DNA from: Malaya genurostris
Lineage: Eukaryota; Arthropoda; Insecta; Diptera; Culicidae
DNA length: 64,000 nt
NCBI RefSeq assembly: GCF_030247185.1
Contig: NC_080572.1
Coordinates: forward strand, 300,439,656 to 300,503,655
Direction of reading: 5' to 3'
Position 1 is the stretch's first letter. Each line of letters starts with the position of its first letter. The notes under the pieces were generated by a model. That model was not told where the DNA came from. It saw only the letters and a list, made by a program, of their open reading frames with translations, and did no database searches. Positions 32,281 through 43,721 of the stretch are shown one piece after another. The translations under genes were made by a program, and so were the position numbers.

Positions 32281-32700
32281 TACACACTTCGAATAAACCC
32301 TGTAATTTTACATCTGATAAGATGTGAAATAAAAAGAAAAGATGCACATAAATGGAGCGTTGCAGTTAACTCAAATTTGCATGGAAGAACATTCAATATT
32401 GTGTCTTAAATTCCATGACATGAAATTCATCGAAAAAAAATGAAAACTGACTGCGACCGCTGCGCGACTTGAACCGAGAATCTTTGAATCATAAAGTACG
32501 TCTGGTAATCGACTGAGCCACAGAAATACACACCTGCTTGGCTTGTAAAAGGTGCATTTAAATGCACACAGTCGCACCGCTAGCGGAATGTAAGTTACAG
32601 CCGAAACCAGTAAAATTCATGTTAATCTAACATTAAGTCATTGAATTACATCGTATGATGGGATTAAGTCAACTGTAAAATTCAATTTTTTTGGTGTGTA
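32281..32700. mobile_element. MITE carrying a tRNA-like domain (copy 1)
   Basis: The ends are TACACAC (32281) and GTGTGTA (32700), with A/T-rich subterminal sequence (ATTTTACA on the left, TGTAAAATTCAATTTTTTTG on the right). On the minus strand the middle (about 32560-32450) carries tRNA-like parts in order: A-box-like TGGCTCAGTCGATTA, an anticodon-arm-like region and B-box-like TCTCGGTTCAAGTCGCGC. A second full copy is at 46318-46762, where an element-free version of the target exists. About 420 bp; no protein. The element may be a transposon that captured a tRNA or a SINE with inverted termini. Confidence 0.72.
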
Positions 32701-32762
32701 GTTAAAAATTCCTCATTTTTGTCAAACGTATATTAATTATAATATCTCCTTCAATTTGCTTG

Positions 32763-33110
32763 TACACTCTCAGAACTAATCATCGTAAATTTACGCCAGC
32801 TGAGCCAGACAAATGACGTACTTTTACGTTTGATGATTCATGCATTCTGGAAAATTTTGTGATTTTACATGTTAAAAAATGCACAATTATGTGATTTGAA
32901 AATTACATGGTTTGAAATCAAATAAAATAAAAAATAAAAGATCGATAGCAACAGCGCGACTTGAACCGAGAAACATTCGATCACAACGCTCGCCAGTTAA
33001 TCGACTGAGCCACAAAGCACATATCTACCAATGAATAATTGTGACTTGGTAGCCGAGTGCAAATGACACTCAGAGACTGCAGCAAAGTCATTTCTCACTG
33101 TCGTAGAAAT
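32763..33110. mobile_element. Diverged relative of the tRNA-like MITE (copy 3)
   Basis: Starts near TACACTCTCAGAAC (32763) and includes GTGATTTTACATGT and, on minus, TGGCTCAGTCGATTAAC and TCTCGGTTCAAGTCGCGCT. The tRNA-like block is well conserved compared with 32281-32700, while the flanks are not. The right boundary is uncertain. Confidence 0.5.
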
Positions 33111-34255
33111 AAAAAGGAAAATTATTTGTAACAGTTTTTTTTTCATTTTTATTGAATTTATTGAAGCGCTCTTGTCGGGAATGATTTTCTCGGGAACTTC
33201 ATGTCCACTCAATGCGCTGAGATTGCAGTTCACTCTTCACTCAATAATTATTTTCCCCTATGGAAACATAAATCTTCCATCGATAACAGAAATAATCCTA
33301 TCATCCGCAAGGGGAACGCTCTTTAGTGTGTGCATTCCTGAATTTAGCCCATCAGCGTCATCGGCAATGGCTCGAGTGAGGCCTCGCATGGTCTGCGAAA
33401 GTGCGAATGAGCATAGCAAAGCAAACCCCGCTGCTTATTGCTGGTGGCGTTTTACCGCAGTGAATGCAAGCGTTTCGTTGGAGGCGTTTTAATTAACGCT
33501 GAGCTTAATTAGAAGCTTTCAACGGTTACAGGAAACTGGCGAAGCTAGTGACGCGAATAAAACTGCGGTTCTGTCGGGCAAATAGGATTATATTTCCAGC
33601 CTCTATTATTTTTCGTTTAATGGAAATATTTCTGATTGATGCATGCTATTGTTTTAAACCGATCAATAAACCCTCCCCTGTCGACAATCGCTAAGGGAAT
33701 GATTAATTACCAATGGAGTACCGAGTTTAACATTCGAAGAACGAGAGATCCGTTTTGGGAATTGAGAAGATTTCGGAAATAATGAATTGAATTTTTAATG
33801 CTTACATTATCCCATTGAGTTTTCTTCTGACAATGATTTTCTAAACAGTAGGAACATTTTTGTCTCTCTTTCGATGAATATTTCGTTATCCGATTCCAAC
33901 ACTGAAGCTGTAACTTTTTACAGCAACTCAAAGAGAAAATGTAGCAGGAAAGAATCTTCTGGAGGTAGGGAGTTCCAACGGAGCTGTGCCGATCTCATCG
34001 CAACCATCCAGAGAGAAATAAGAAAATACTTTATGCTTTTTTATGGTTTTGATTCAATCTCAGACAGTGACTGATATCCGTTGTATGTGTATGATTTTAT
34101 TTTAGTAAAGCAGAAAATCATTTGCCTATAAGTTTTCTTGCTTCATGAGCATTGAGTTTTAAACCGTATTGTTTTTGTTGAGAGCGAGCTTTCAGATGAC
34201 CCAATACCAAATTGCATGACAATCTATCCACTAGTGTTTGAATGACAGCTGATCG
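33111..34255. other. No supported gene
   Basis: No recognised element. ORF 33172-33492 and others are short and featureless. GC-richer sequence near 33340-33480 is unassigned. Confidence 0.45.
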
Positions 34256-34257
34256 TA

Positions 34258-35550
34258 ACAGTTCGGCTTAAAAGTTCGTATCGTTTAATAGAAACACACA
34301 TTTTTTTGCCAAAATTCGTTTTTATTATTCAACATAATTGCCATCAGAGGCGATACAGCGATTATAGCGATCTTCCAACTTTTCGATACCCTTTCTTTAG
34401 TACGATTTGTCCTTTGCCTCAAAATAGGCCTCAGTTTCAGCGATAACCTCTTCATTGCTTCTAATTTTTTTACCAGCGAGCATTCTCTTGAGGTCTGAGA
34501 ACAGGAAAAAGTCACTGGGGGCCAAATCTGGAGAATACGGTGGATGAGGGAGCAATTCGAAGCCCAATTCGTTCAATTTCAGCATGGTTTTCATCGACTT
34601 GTGACACGGTGCATTGTCTTGATGAAACAAAACTTTTTCTTATTCAAATGAGGCCATTTTTTTAAAATTTCGTCCTTCAAACGCTCTAATAACGCTTTAT
34701 AATAGTCACTGTTGATGGTTGTTCCCTTTTCAAGGTAGTCGATGAAAATTATACCATGCGAATCCCAAAATACAGACGCCATAACCTTACCGGCCGATTG
34801 TTGAGTCTTTCCACGCTTTGGGTTCGGTTCATCGCGTGCAGTCCACTCAGCTGACTGTCGATTGGACTCCGGAGTGAAGTGATGGAGCCATGTTTCGTCC
34901 ATTGTTATATATCGACGAGAAAAATCGGTTTTATTTCGATATAACAGCTCCAAACACTGCTCAGAATCATCAATTCGTTGTTGTTTTTGATCGATTGTGA
35001 GCTCACGCGGCACCCATTTTGCACAAAGCTTTCTCATATCCAAATATTTGTGAATAATATGTCCAACACGTTCCTTTGATATCTTTAGGGTGTCAGCTAT
35101 CTCGATCAACTTCACTTTACGGTCATTGAAAATCATTTTGTGGATTTTTTTCACGTTTTCATCGGTAACAGTCTCTTTTTCACGTCCACTGCGTTCATCG
35201 TCTTCGGTGCTCATATGACCAGTACGAAATTTTGCAAACCACTTACGAATTGTTGCTTCACCCGGTGCAGAGTCTGGGTAACACTCATCAAGCCATTTTT
35301 TGGTATCGGCGGCACTTTTTTCATCAAAAAGTAGTGTTTCATCAACACACGAAATTCCTTTTTTTTCATTTTTTTTTCACAATAACAAAAGTAGCTTCAC
35401 TCAAAATGCAATATCTCACAAACTAATAATCAGACAGCTGTCAAATTTATACACGTATCTTTTGAAGGTTGGTACTACCTGTAAATGGTATGAATTTAAT
35501 TCTAGTAGCGCCCTCTCATAGAAACGATACGAACTTTTCAGCCGATCTGT
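34258..35550 (-). mobile_element. Full-length mariner (DD34D, family M1), copy 1
   Basis: Terminal inverted repeats ACAGTTCGGCTTAAAAGTTC (34258) and the complement GAACTTTTCAGCCGATCTGT (35550) are bounded by TA at 34256-34257 and 35551-35552. It is 1293 bp, the normal size for mariner. A second copy of the same family at 60245-61494 is nearly identical, which implies recent activity. Confidence 0.95.
34325..35369 (-). pseudogene. Mariner transposase, copy 1 (three lesions)
   Basis: Starts MKKKEFRVLMKHYFLMKK at 35369. A one-base loss in an A run near codon 18 shifts frame relative to copy 2. The frame 34591-35214 then holds the HTH region (VKLIEIADTLKISKERVGHI), the linker WVPRELTIDQKQQ and ITMDETWLHHF with the first Asp. 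A second frameshift near 34630 leads to FHQDNAPCHKS and PYSPDLAPSDFFLF; 34 residues lie between these two catalytic Asp positions (DD34D). A TAA after AKDKSY near 34400 removes the last ~23 residues. All three Asp codons survive, in different frames. Confidence 0.9.
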
Positions 35551-35564
35551 TATCAGACGAGTTC

Positions 35565-35830
35565 TAGTTTTTATCAGCTATGAAAAAGATGGACCAGCCA
35601 ATCATGCATAAAAGCAATGGTGAAATTGAATGATTTGCGGTACGGATTGGTCCACCATCCCCCGTATTCTCCAAACCTGGTCCCCAGCTACTATAATCTA
35701 TTTCCAAACCTGAAAAGGTTTTACCAGGGGAACGTAATTTTCGTCGAATGCTGAGGTCATTGCGCAAACAGAAGCCTATTTTGAAGGCCTTGATAAATCT
35801 TTTTGTTTTTTTTAAAGGGCATCAAAATGG
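35565..35830 (+). pseudogene. Old mariner transposase relic (family M3)
   Basis: On plus, a frame reads MVKLNDLRYGLVHHPPYSPN then LVPSYYNLFPNLKRF near 35620-35715; after a frameshift come AEVIAQTEAYFEGLDKS-like residues near 35750-35795. Both conserved Asp positions of PDLAPSD are changed (to Asn and Tyr), so it is catalytically dead. It is adjacent to mariner M1 copy 1 and in the opposite orientation. Confidence 0.7.
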
Positions 35831-35850
35831 GGGAGGGCCGATGGGTCAAG

Positions 35851-36600
35851 TGAAGAATAAAAAGTTATTCAGTGATTGCTACATCTACTAACAATAGATC
35901 GAAATTTACAGTGACCGCTACGGTAGATTATAAACAGGTAGCTTTCGTATAACTGCTGTTACAGAGGGGCAAAATAGGGTTGGACGGACTCGCAAGCAGA
36001 GTCACTTACGCACATTCCATGGAGTTAAGAATTCCTTTTAGACTGTAACATCCGGTCATAAAACAACGAGTTTCGTTATACCAGTTTGATTCCGCCGGAT
36101 GAACTCTGATTTGTTAGAAGGGTGTGTCTAATTCAAGGGAAAACATAAAATTTCTTCCTGTGACTCAAGTTGATAATTCACTCCTTTGCAAAGCAAAGTC
36201 TTGGCATTACATGCCTTTTGTGAAATTTGGCCTTTCTGTTTCAACAGACTTCGCAGCCGATTCTTAGCGTACAGAATCATTGCATGGCTAGTACTACGAT
36301 CCTACTCACACTATGTATCCTTCCAGGTCGTGACTCGAACATACGTCAACTGGCTTGTAAGACCAGCGCCATATGCATTGAACCACCAACCCGGGTGTAT
36401 GCACTCCTTTGCTCAGCCATTGAATGTCATCCGGATCCGACTTTCGCCTCCGGAACTACAGGGAAAAGTGCGTTTGAAATCTCAAACCGTCATTTAAAGC
36501 AGCGATGCAGAATGTGGAAATATTATCTTCACTTCAGCGTTACCCCGATTCCCAGTTCCCGGTTCCGGATTGTACCAGAGACAGTGGTCACTAACTTATT
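35851..36600. other. No supported gene
   Basis: Nothing recognised. ORF 36227-37036 extends into the tandem array and is not coding; its first part carries phrases such as CATCCGGATCCGACTTTCGC and TTCCGGTTCCGGATTGTACC, of a type common in dispersed repeats. Confidence 0.5.
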
Positions 36601-36650
36601 TAGTCACTTTTTTATTTGCTATTTATTGATTTACTTACTTACTTACTTTG

Positions 36651-37065
36651 TTACTCTTACTCTTACTCTTACTCTTACTCTTACTCTTACTCTTACTCTT
36701 ACTCTTACTCTTACTCTTATTCTTATTCTTACTCTTACTCTTACTCTTACTCTTACTCTTACTCTTACTCTTACTCTTACTCTTACTCTTACTCTTACTC
36801 TTACTCTTACTCTTACTCTTACTCTTACTCTTACTCTTACTCTTACTCTTACTCTTACTCTTACTCTTACTCTTACTCTTACTCTTACTCTTACTCTTAC
36901 TCTTACTCTTACTCTTACTCTTACTCTTACTCTTACTCTTACTCTTACTCTTACTCTTACTCTTACTCTTACTTTTACTCTTACTCTTACTCTTACTTTT
37001 ACTCTTACTCTTACTCTTACTAACTTACTTACTTAATTACTTACATTAATTGCTTACTTACTCAA

Positions 37066-37103
<38 letters not shown>
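36651..37103. repeat. (TTACTC)n array followed by (TTAC)n
   Basis: 36651-37020 is about 61 units of TTACTC with rare TTATTC and TTTTAC variants; 37021-37103 is TTAC tetramers with AATTAC and TGCTTAC variants. Read on minus, the hexamer is GAGTAA, one transition away from the GAGCAA unit of the array at 216-1274. Confidence 0.95.
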
Positions 37104-37106
<3 letters not shown>

Positions 37107-37590
37107 TCGCTGATTCAGACCCGAAAGTTGGACCTCGATGTAATTTGAACATAAATTTGTAGAAATCAATTCGGCCATCTGTTCGACAAATAATCAAGGA
37201 ATTTTGCAAACTAAATATCAGGTGTACAACTTTGCTTCCGCCGTTTTTTTCCAAAATTTAAAGCTTTATTGCGAAAAAGTGTTAACAGATGTATCATTCA
37301 AAATATTGTCCGTCACTAGCGATAACTTTCTCCCATCTTTCCGGAAATTTTCGGATCCCGGCTCGAAAAAAGGAGTCCTCTTTTGACGCTATCCATGAAG
37401 CAATCCATTTTTCCAACTCTTCGAAGGATTGAGCCCGAGCATTGTCGTGTTGGAGGATGACTTTGCCATGTCGCTCTTGATACTGTGGCCGCTTTTCTTT
37501 TAGCGCGCGACTAAGGCGCATCAGTTGCGTTCGGTAGCGATCTCCTGTGATGGTTTCACCCGGTTTTAAGAGCTCGTAGTAAATAGTTAT
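37104..37590 (-). pseudogene. Mariner relic (family M2, copy 2), internally deleted, inside a microsatellite
   Basis: Same family and same outer flank (from ACATCGCTGATTCAG) as 29464-29960. Coding direction minus: GETITGDRYRTQLMRLSRAL, then QERHGKVILQHDNARA, with the second catalytic Asp, joined directly to QSFEELEKWIASWIA, ending EKVIASDGQYFE. The join deletes the segment with the third Asp. TTAC tetramers continue on both sides (to 37103 and from about 37595). Confidence 0.85.
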
Positions 37591-37710
37591 TCATCTTACT
37601 TACTTACTTATATACTTACTTACTTACTTAATTACTTACTTGCTTACTTACTTACTTACTTACTTACTTACTCACTCTCTTACTTACTTGCTTACTTACT
37701 TACTTGCGCT
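37591..37710. repeat. (TTAC)n array, right part
   Basis: Tetramer array resumes after the mariner relic, with interruptions (TATAC, TTGC, CTCTC). Confidence 0.9.
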
Positions 37711-39857
37711 AAAATGCTTCCAAATCATTTTCAATGGGTTCGTATTGATCAGATGATAAAATCTTTCAAAGTTTAGCCAGTAAACGACAAGCGTCACAAA
37801 TCTCATACATATTCTCGTACATTCAGCTGACGTTTTGTTTGCTTTTCCCGAAACGTGTTTGCTTGAGCAGCATGTTTTTTGCTGAAGAACGTTTAGCACA
37901 TGACATTTTCTGAGCTCGTTGAAACATCCGTTTCATCACCGAGTGAGATGCAGCTCCCGAGTCAGTCACGTAAATCGAGTATCATTACTTACTGATGCTA
38001 CAAACACTTGCTACGGCAATAACCCAACACCCAAAGCTTGTCGAAGATCTCGAAGACGTGCAATCGATTGAGACCGGATCCGGTAACCCATCATGACCAA
38101 CAGTCCTTGTCAATCATTGTGCTGTGCTCTTCGGAAAAGTTGATACGGCACTCCGGGGAAAGGCTCTCTTTCATCCCCAACATTGTTGCTCGTCATTACC
38201 TGCTCAAGCTTCGAATCAAGAAGTTATTTTCGTTCCCGTTGCCGACCTAATGGAACGTGCAAAATTGTGCAATACTCGATGTGGGTATAGGTTTTTTGAT
38301 GATGATACCTAGAAATCGATCCTTTTTTGCTGGTGACACATTACGTATTGTAGTTTCGAAAGCAGAGGAGGGGTTTATTTGTCCTAGCAATCATATGTCA
38401 TTTAAACTTTACACTCAATTGCGCTTCTATAAAACATGTTTTATTAAACGATTTGTACAACATCATACTAAACTGACAAACACGCTTCACATCACAGTAA
38501 GGATATTCACATTTTTTCACAGTCTTTTGCATATGCAAATAATGGTCGATGAATTTCCCCTCTCGGGGAAAATCGCTCGTAAATCGTGTGTGACGCGTAG
38601 CTGCGAGCGTCACGATCTGTTCAAATGTTACGATGATATATTCAGAGTTTGCACATAAATTTAAAGAAGCTACAGGAAATTTCGTCTGTTGTCAATCTAT
38701 CTTGTCTGAACGATGGCCCAAGCACAAGCAAAGACTAGAAACCTTACTCTGTTACTGTGTTCACAAACTCACAGACGGGTGTCCAGTGGTGGAAATTTGT
38801 TATGACATGAAAATTATTCCGCAATTATTTTACATACATTTTGCAATGGTCGAACAATTTTACCATTACTATTACGATTCCTTCTGAAGTGCAAGAAGTA
38901 CCAGTACAACAGCTAAGTCGTATAAATATCCCTACGACCATCTGTTAGTTGCAAGAAATAACTGTGTTTATCCCACTCCCTTCGATGTTAGAAACACTTT
39001 CTAAACCTAATCCTGACTAATATTCATTATTATTGACTGATTGAAATGAATTGAGGTGTATTTCTAACTATTAAAAATAAAATAGGAAATAATAAATTCA
39101 TTTTATTCTGTGATAGATACTCTAGCTGTTGAGGCTGGTTTACTATACAATTGAAAGAGATATTTGTAATTTCAAGGGGTCGATTGACTATGGATAAACA
39201 GAGTTTCGGTTGAAAGAGAAATTAACAGAGAACTGAATTCGGTCCATTCGACACGTCAGCAGTGTAGGCCACATACGGTTTCAATTGAATGCAAGAAACT
39301 TTTACTGGACTGCTTACTAAATCTACCACCCACGATCGCCCTATGTGGACCATATCTAAATTAAACAAAAAGTATCAGTTGTAATCAAAAAGTACCGTTC
39401 TTGTCTAAATCAGGTCATTTTTGCTACGACTCACTTCTCCTGTTAGAAATACTTGCTACACCTCCTTCCCTCTGAAAGTTCTCCTATGACAATCTCTGTT
39501 CCGTTCCGTCGGAGTTATGTCACTACAAACATACACACAAACATCCTTCGTATTATATAATATTAAACCGTATTTAAATATTAAATTGTTCTGAACATAC
39601 CTGTAATCGTTATCGTGACTATCTAACTAGACGGTCGTAGTAAACGGTCAACGAATAATCAATTACTCGCTCGGATATATCTTACAAATGTTTAATTTTA
39701 AATCAAGAAAAGAATGCAAATTCTCTATAATAGCGGTGATTTGAAAAATGATCACATCAGGGATGCCAAGTTCTATTTTTATTTTTATTACTCTACGTAT
39801 CATCTTCGATTTGTTTGACTCGTGCATTAATATATGCATAGCAGTTCAACTAGAGCT
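37711..39857. other. No supported gene
   Basis: No domain recognised. Around 38565-38620 the phrase GGGGAAAATCGCTCGTAAATCG resembles DNA inside the Harbinger-like fragment (GGAAAATCGCTCGTCGC near 13640), so a related terminal fragment may lie here. ORF 38257-38658 is featureless. Confidence 0.45.
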
Positions 39858-39866
39858 TATTGAGGT

Positions 39867-40618
39867 GGGGCTACCACGTTTGGCATAAGGCGGTTGGCAT
39901 AATACCGTTTGGCATAACGACATTTGGCATAATGGTTATTTGGCATAATGGTCATTTGGCATAACAGTCATTTGGCATAACAGATGAACATGCTGCGTAA
40001 TAGAAATTGTTCTAATTTACTGCAATTTTGCAAGGTCTAATGCGGCTACGCCTCATTGTTTTTAATGACCTGCTGTCCGACCTCGCTACCGCTCGTTCGG
40101 ACTTAACTAAGGGATAGCTCCTAGCTTTGGGTAATCCGGGCAAACGCCCGCAACTAGACAGAGGTGATTTCTGCGGGGGGGCAGCTTCCGACGACGGGTC
40201 GCCGGCGCACTCGCGGCCTTCGGCCGTCTCGACCTGAATCATCTATGACGAACAGAATATTGTGCTAGCACTAAGTGAGTTGCTTGTATAAAATGATAGT
40301 GTGCTATTTACTACAGAATTTTAAATATAAAAAAAATATGTAATAATGCTATTTCACCTAATATTATCGAACTATTTGGACCGAATATAAAATTCACATA
40401 TTTCGTTCGAGTTTTCTTTGCACAACATAACTCGATCGAAACGCTAACGAAAATTTACAAATGCAATTATTATTATGACAAATGGCATTATGCCAAATGA
40501 CCATTATGCCAAAAGACCATTATGCCAAATAACCGTTATGCCAAATAACCATTATGCCAAATAGCGTTATGCCAAACGGTATTATGCCAAATGACCTTAT
40601 GCCAAACGGGCCGCCCCC
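39867..40618. mobile_element. Foldback (Mutator-like?) element with TTTGGCATAA repeats, 9-bp TSD
   Basis: TATTGAGGT is duplicated at 39858-39866 and 40619-40627. The ends are GGGGCTACCACGTTTGGCAT and, inverted, GGGGGCGGCCCGTTTGGCAT. Each arm (~115-145 bp) is built from seven to nine units of a ~15-17 bp motif around TTTGGCATAAYG. The interior contains a GC-rich block (40068-40235) homologous to the core of 15262-15588, and an AT-rich block. No transposase. A 9-bp duplication and tandem-repeat arms suggest a non-autonomous Mutator-like (MULE) or foldback element; the superfamily call is inference. Confidence 0.85.
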
Positions 40619-40627
40619 TATTGAGGT

Positions 40628-41240
40628 ATGCTGAAATTTAAAAACTATGAGGAGTGATTGGTAAAATCAGATCTGATTTGCAAGTGTGTCTGTCGAAATG
40701 ATAAGATGGCAAATGTTAGATGAATTTGGAAATAAGGCAACTCTGGTAACCTATCAACCAACTGTCTTACACTGATAGAAATCGACACGTTAGACGGAAG
40801 TACTTTACACTTCATTTCGTCGCATATGACTCGACACTTAAATTAAATGCAATATAAATCTTTCCATCAATCGAACAGTAGATATACTACAAATGTATTA
40901 CAACCCAACATTCAATTGACTTGTCACTTGCGATTTAGTTGTCATTTAAACTGCTGAAAATGCTTAGGCTTAATTATCATGTAGAATGCATGATGATGTT
41001 GTTTGCATAGCTTGAAAATGCAAATACATCTTATCAGTCATACAAATAAAAATATATCAATTCTTAGTGGATTTCACAAAAGGCTGCAGTTTATTTTCTT
41101 TTCCGATTGTTGAGAAGCGATCACGAACGTTTTCATTAATTTCCCACTAATAACTTATATAAAGATACTCACTGTCCCAGCCTCACTTTCACGAATAATG
41201 GGCCCGGGGGCAAGACTTATTTGGGTGCCCCAAACAGACG
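40628..41240. other. No supported gene
   Basis: AT-rich DNA without recognised features. Confidence 0.5.
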
Positions 41241-41244
41241 GAAT

Positions 41245-41374
41245 GACCGCGTAACTTGGGAAATCAGTGTAAAAATAAACCGCGTAACTTCGGAAATCCG
41301 CGTAAAAAAAACCGCGTAACTTCGAAAATCCGCGTAAAAAAAACCGCGTAAAAAGAGACCCCAGTGTACTCGAT
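41245..41374. repeat. MITE fragment, TACGCGG/CACTG family
   Basis: Three tandem units of CCGCGTAACTTCGGAAATCC plus GCGTAAAAAAA end in CGCGTAAAAAGAGACCCCAG and TG at 41374, matching the right end of the MITE at 18081-18355. The left end is missing. Confidence 0.75.
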
Positions 41375-41603
41375 ATTGGACCACAGTTCTCCGATCGGTC
41401 ATTCTCTCTTCCGGCATTCTTGCTACATGTCCAGCACACTGTAGTCTACCGTGTTTTATAAGGCTTCCGATGCTTGATTCTCTTCTTTAGCACTGAGTAT
41501 TGAGCGCCGGGTTTTTCTCTCAAAGGCACTGAGTACTCGAATATCTGTTTTTTTCAACGATAGTGCCACAACGACTTGGATTGAGCAAGTTTTGTGCGTG
41601 TTA

Positions 41604-42232
41604 AAGACTGTGCCAGAAGGTATGGACGCAACCAAAAACCGCTGCCATTTCGCAATGGTTCAGAATCTGTCAATTTTTATGGCTGCGTTTTGTTGTTTAC
41701 ACTCTTCTCTAACCACTTGTGCAGTTGTTTATTCGTTTTCATAAGTTTGTTTCGAAATGCGTGGACTTTCAGCAGAACAACGTCGAAAAATTGTGTACAA
41801 ATGGTGCACAGAACGCGGACTGTCACTAAGAAAGATAGCAAAAATGGAAGGAGTAAGTGAAAAGCCGTGTGAAATGCATTCAGGAAGTTCGGTGAGGATA
41901 ACACCTTTGAGGATAAACCGAAAACGGGTCGAAGAAAAGGTCCTGCTAACCCTCAGTGGGATAAACGTATATCGAAGGCGTTCGAGCAAAAGAAGGAGGT
42001 TTCAGTTCGGGATGTGGCCAAAAAAGTGGGCACTTCGAAGTCAAATGTTCTTCGTGCTAAAGAACGATAGAATCTTCAAACCTATTAGAAGCAGAAACAA
42101 CCAAGACGTAGTCCGAAACAAGAAGCATCGATCAGGCCGAGGGATCGAAAGCATTACAATACGATTCTTGCTGGAAATTTGAACTGCATAATTATGGACG
42201 ACGAAACCTACGTGAAACTCGATTACAAATCA
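41604..42232 (+). pseudogene. DD37E-type Tc1 relic (subfamily 1, copy 2), 3'-truncated
   Basis: Begins after TA (41602-41603) with AAGACTGTGCCAGAAGGTAT, the terminal repeat of the element at 16512-17502. The transposase starts MRGLSAEQRRKIVYKWCTER at 41758; a deletion after SEKP shifts frame, and further frame changes precede RFQFGMWPKK. Similarity stops in the first catalytic motif (MDDETYVKLDYK in another frame near 42195-42230). Beyond 42232 the DNA is an unrelated repeat, so the 3' half and right terminal repeat are absent. Confidence 0.85.
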
Positions 42233-42746
42233 CCATAGGGGATGGGATTTCCAAATTTGAAAAGTCAAGATTTAGTGTCATCTCAAAAAAAAAATTTTTT
42301 TTAATCGACGTTCTGGCACTTTTGAGATTTAAGTCCCAGAAAGTCGATTTTACGAAAAAAATTTTTTTTTCATATTTCGCAAATGCCAAGCGCTAGATTG
42401 GAAAAATGATGCCGAGTATGTGACAAGAATCACTGAAGCTTGCTTTTGTGAACTGGTCGAATCAATCCGATTTAATTGGTGTCAAAAATGAGCCATCATG
42501 CGACTATTTTCAAGAAAGAGAAAGGCATTATCACACCACTAAATGGATTAAGAGGGTTTTTTCAGTTAATACTAATCTTTAAACAACAGCTGTTAAAATT
42601 TCATGATAATTTGTGAATTATTATTGTACGAGTGACGCTACTTTTATTATCAAAAACAATTTAGTGTTTTGAATATTAACCGTTAACTGTTGTAAGTTTA
42701 AGCTTCAAAAGAACATGTTTACTTTATATTGCATAAGCATTTAACT
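42233..42746. other. Repeat fragments, no gene
   Basis: 42240-42370 contains A/T runs and AGTCCCAGAAAGTCGATTTT, similar to the interior of the TACGCGG MITE family. The remainder to 42746 is unassigned. Confidence 0.45.
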
Positions 42747-43186
42747 ATGAGAAAGCTCTGTTCAAAGTGGGTACCGCGTTTGCTCACTGTTGACCAAAAA
42801 CGAGAACGTGTTGATCATTCTGAGCATTGTTTGACCATGGTTAAACGCAATAAACCGGAATATGTGACCGATATGTGACAATGGATGAAACATGGATTCA
42901 TCACTTCACTCCGGAATCCGGAATGAATCTCATCCAAAGCACAACAATCGGTTGGAAAGCTTAAGGCCTCGGTATTTTGGGATGTACGTTGTGTAATATT
43001 TAACGACTATCTTGAGAAAGGAAAAACCACAACCTGTGAATATTATATAGCGTTATTGGAGCGTTTGAAAGCTGAAATTGAAAATTTGTTTCATCAAGAC
43101 AATGCACCGTGTCACACGTCAATCAAAACAATGACAAAACTACATGAATTGAACTTCGAATTTCTCCCATATCCACCGTTTTTTCA
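42747..43186 (+). pseudogene. Mariner transposase middle fragment (relative of family M1)
   Basis: Begins MRKLCSKWVPRLLTVDQKRE at 42747, close to the linker of the M1 copies but clearly diverged. Continues through a disrupted first catalytic motif (stops near 42877 and 42925), KLKASVFWDVRCVIFNDYLE, YYIALLERLKAEIENL and FHQDNAPCHTSIKTMTKLHE, with the second Asp. It ends in PYPPF near 43180 just before the third Asp. Both termini are missing. Older than the two M1 copies. Confidence 0.82.
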
Positions 43187-43318
43187 GTGTATATTTTTAC
43201 CTTTTTTTATATATATAAAAAATAGGTATAGAATTCGCTCAAACTTTCGAAAAATTTTCCGAGGCCCGGAGGGTCGAATGTCATATACCAATCGATTCAG
43301 TTCGACGAACTGAGCAAA

Positions 43319-43446
<128 letters not shown>

Positions 43447-43721
43447 TTGTCAACAAAGAGGTCGAGATCTCAGAGATAGCTGGACCGATTTTGATCAAAC
43501 TAGTCGCAAATGAAAGGTCTCCCCGTCACCCAGAACGCTATTGAATGGTTTTGAGATCGGATGTTTACTTTTTGAGTTATACGAAGTTTTATGTCAAAAT
43601 TTTCAGTTTTTTGACAGTATCTGTCACAATTGACCTTGAAAACAGAATATGTTTTCAGACTTAGATTCCGCACGAAAATAGCTATCCATCAAGCCATAGA
43701 TTGTTAAAATCCGTCCATTTT

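Noticed and set aside
32440..32565. A functional tRNA gene on the minus strand
   Set aside because: A- and B-box-like motifs are present, but the acceptor stem does not pair and the unit repeats inside a transposon-like element.
36227..37049. Long LT-, YS- and L-repeat ORFs
   Set aside because: Translations of the (TTACTC)n array; no non-repetitive coding part with a recognisable domain.
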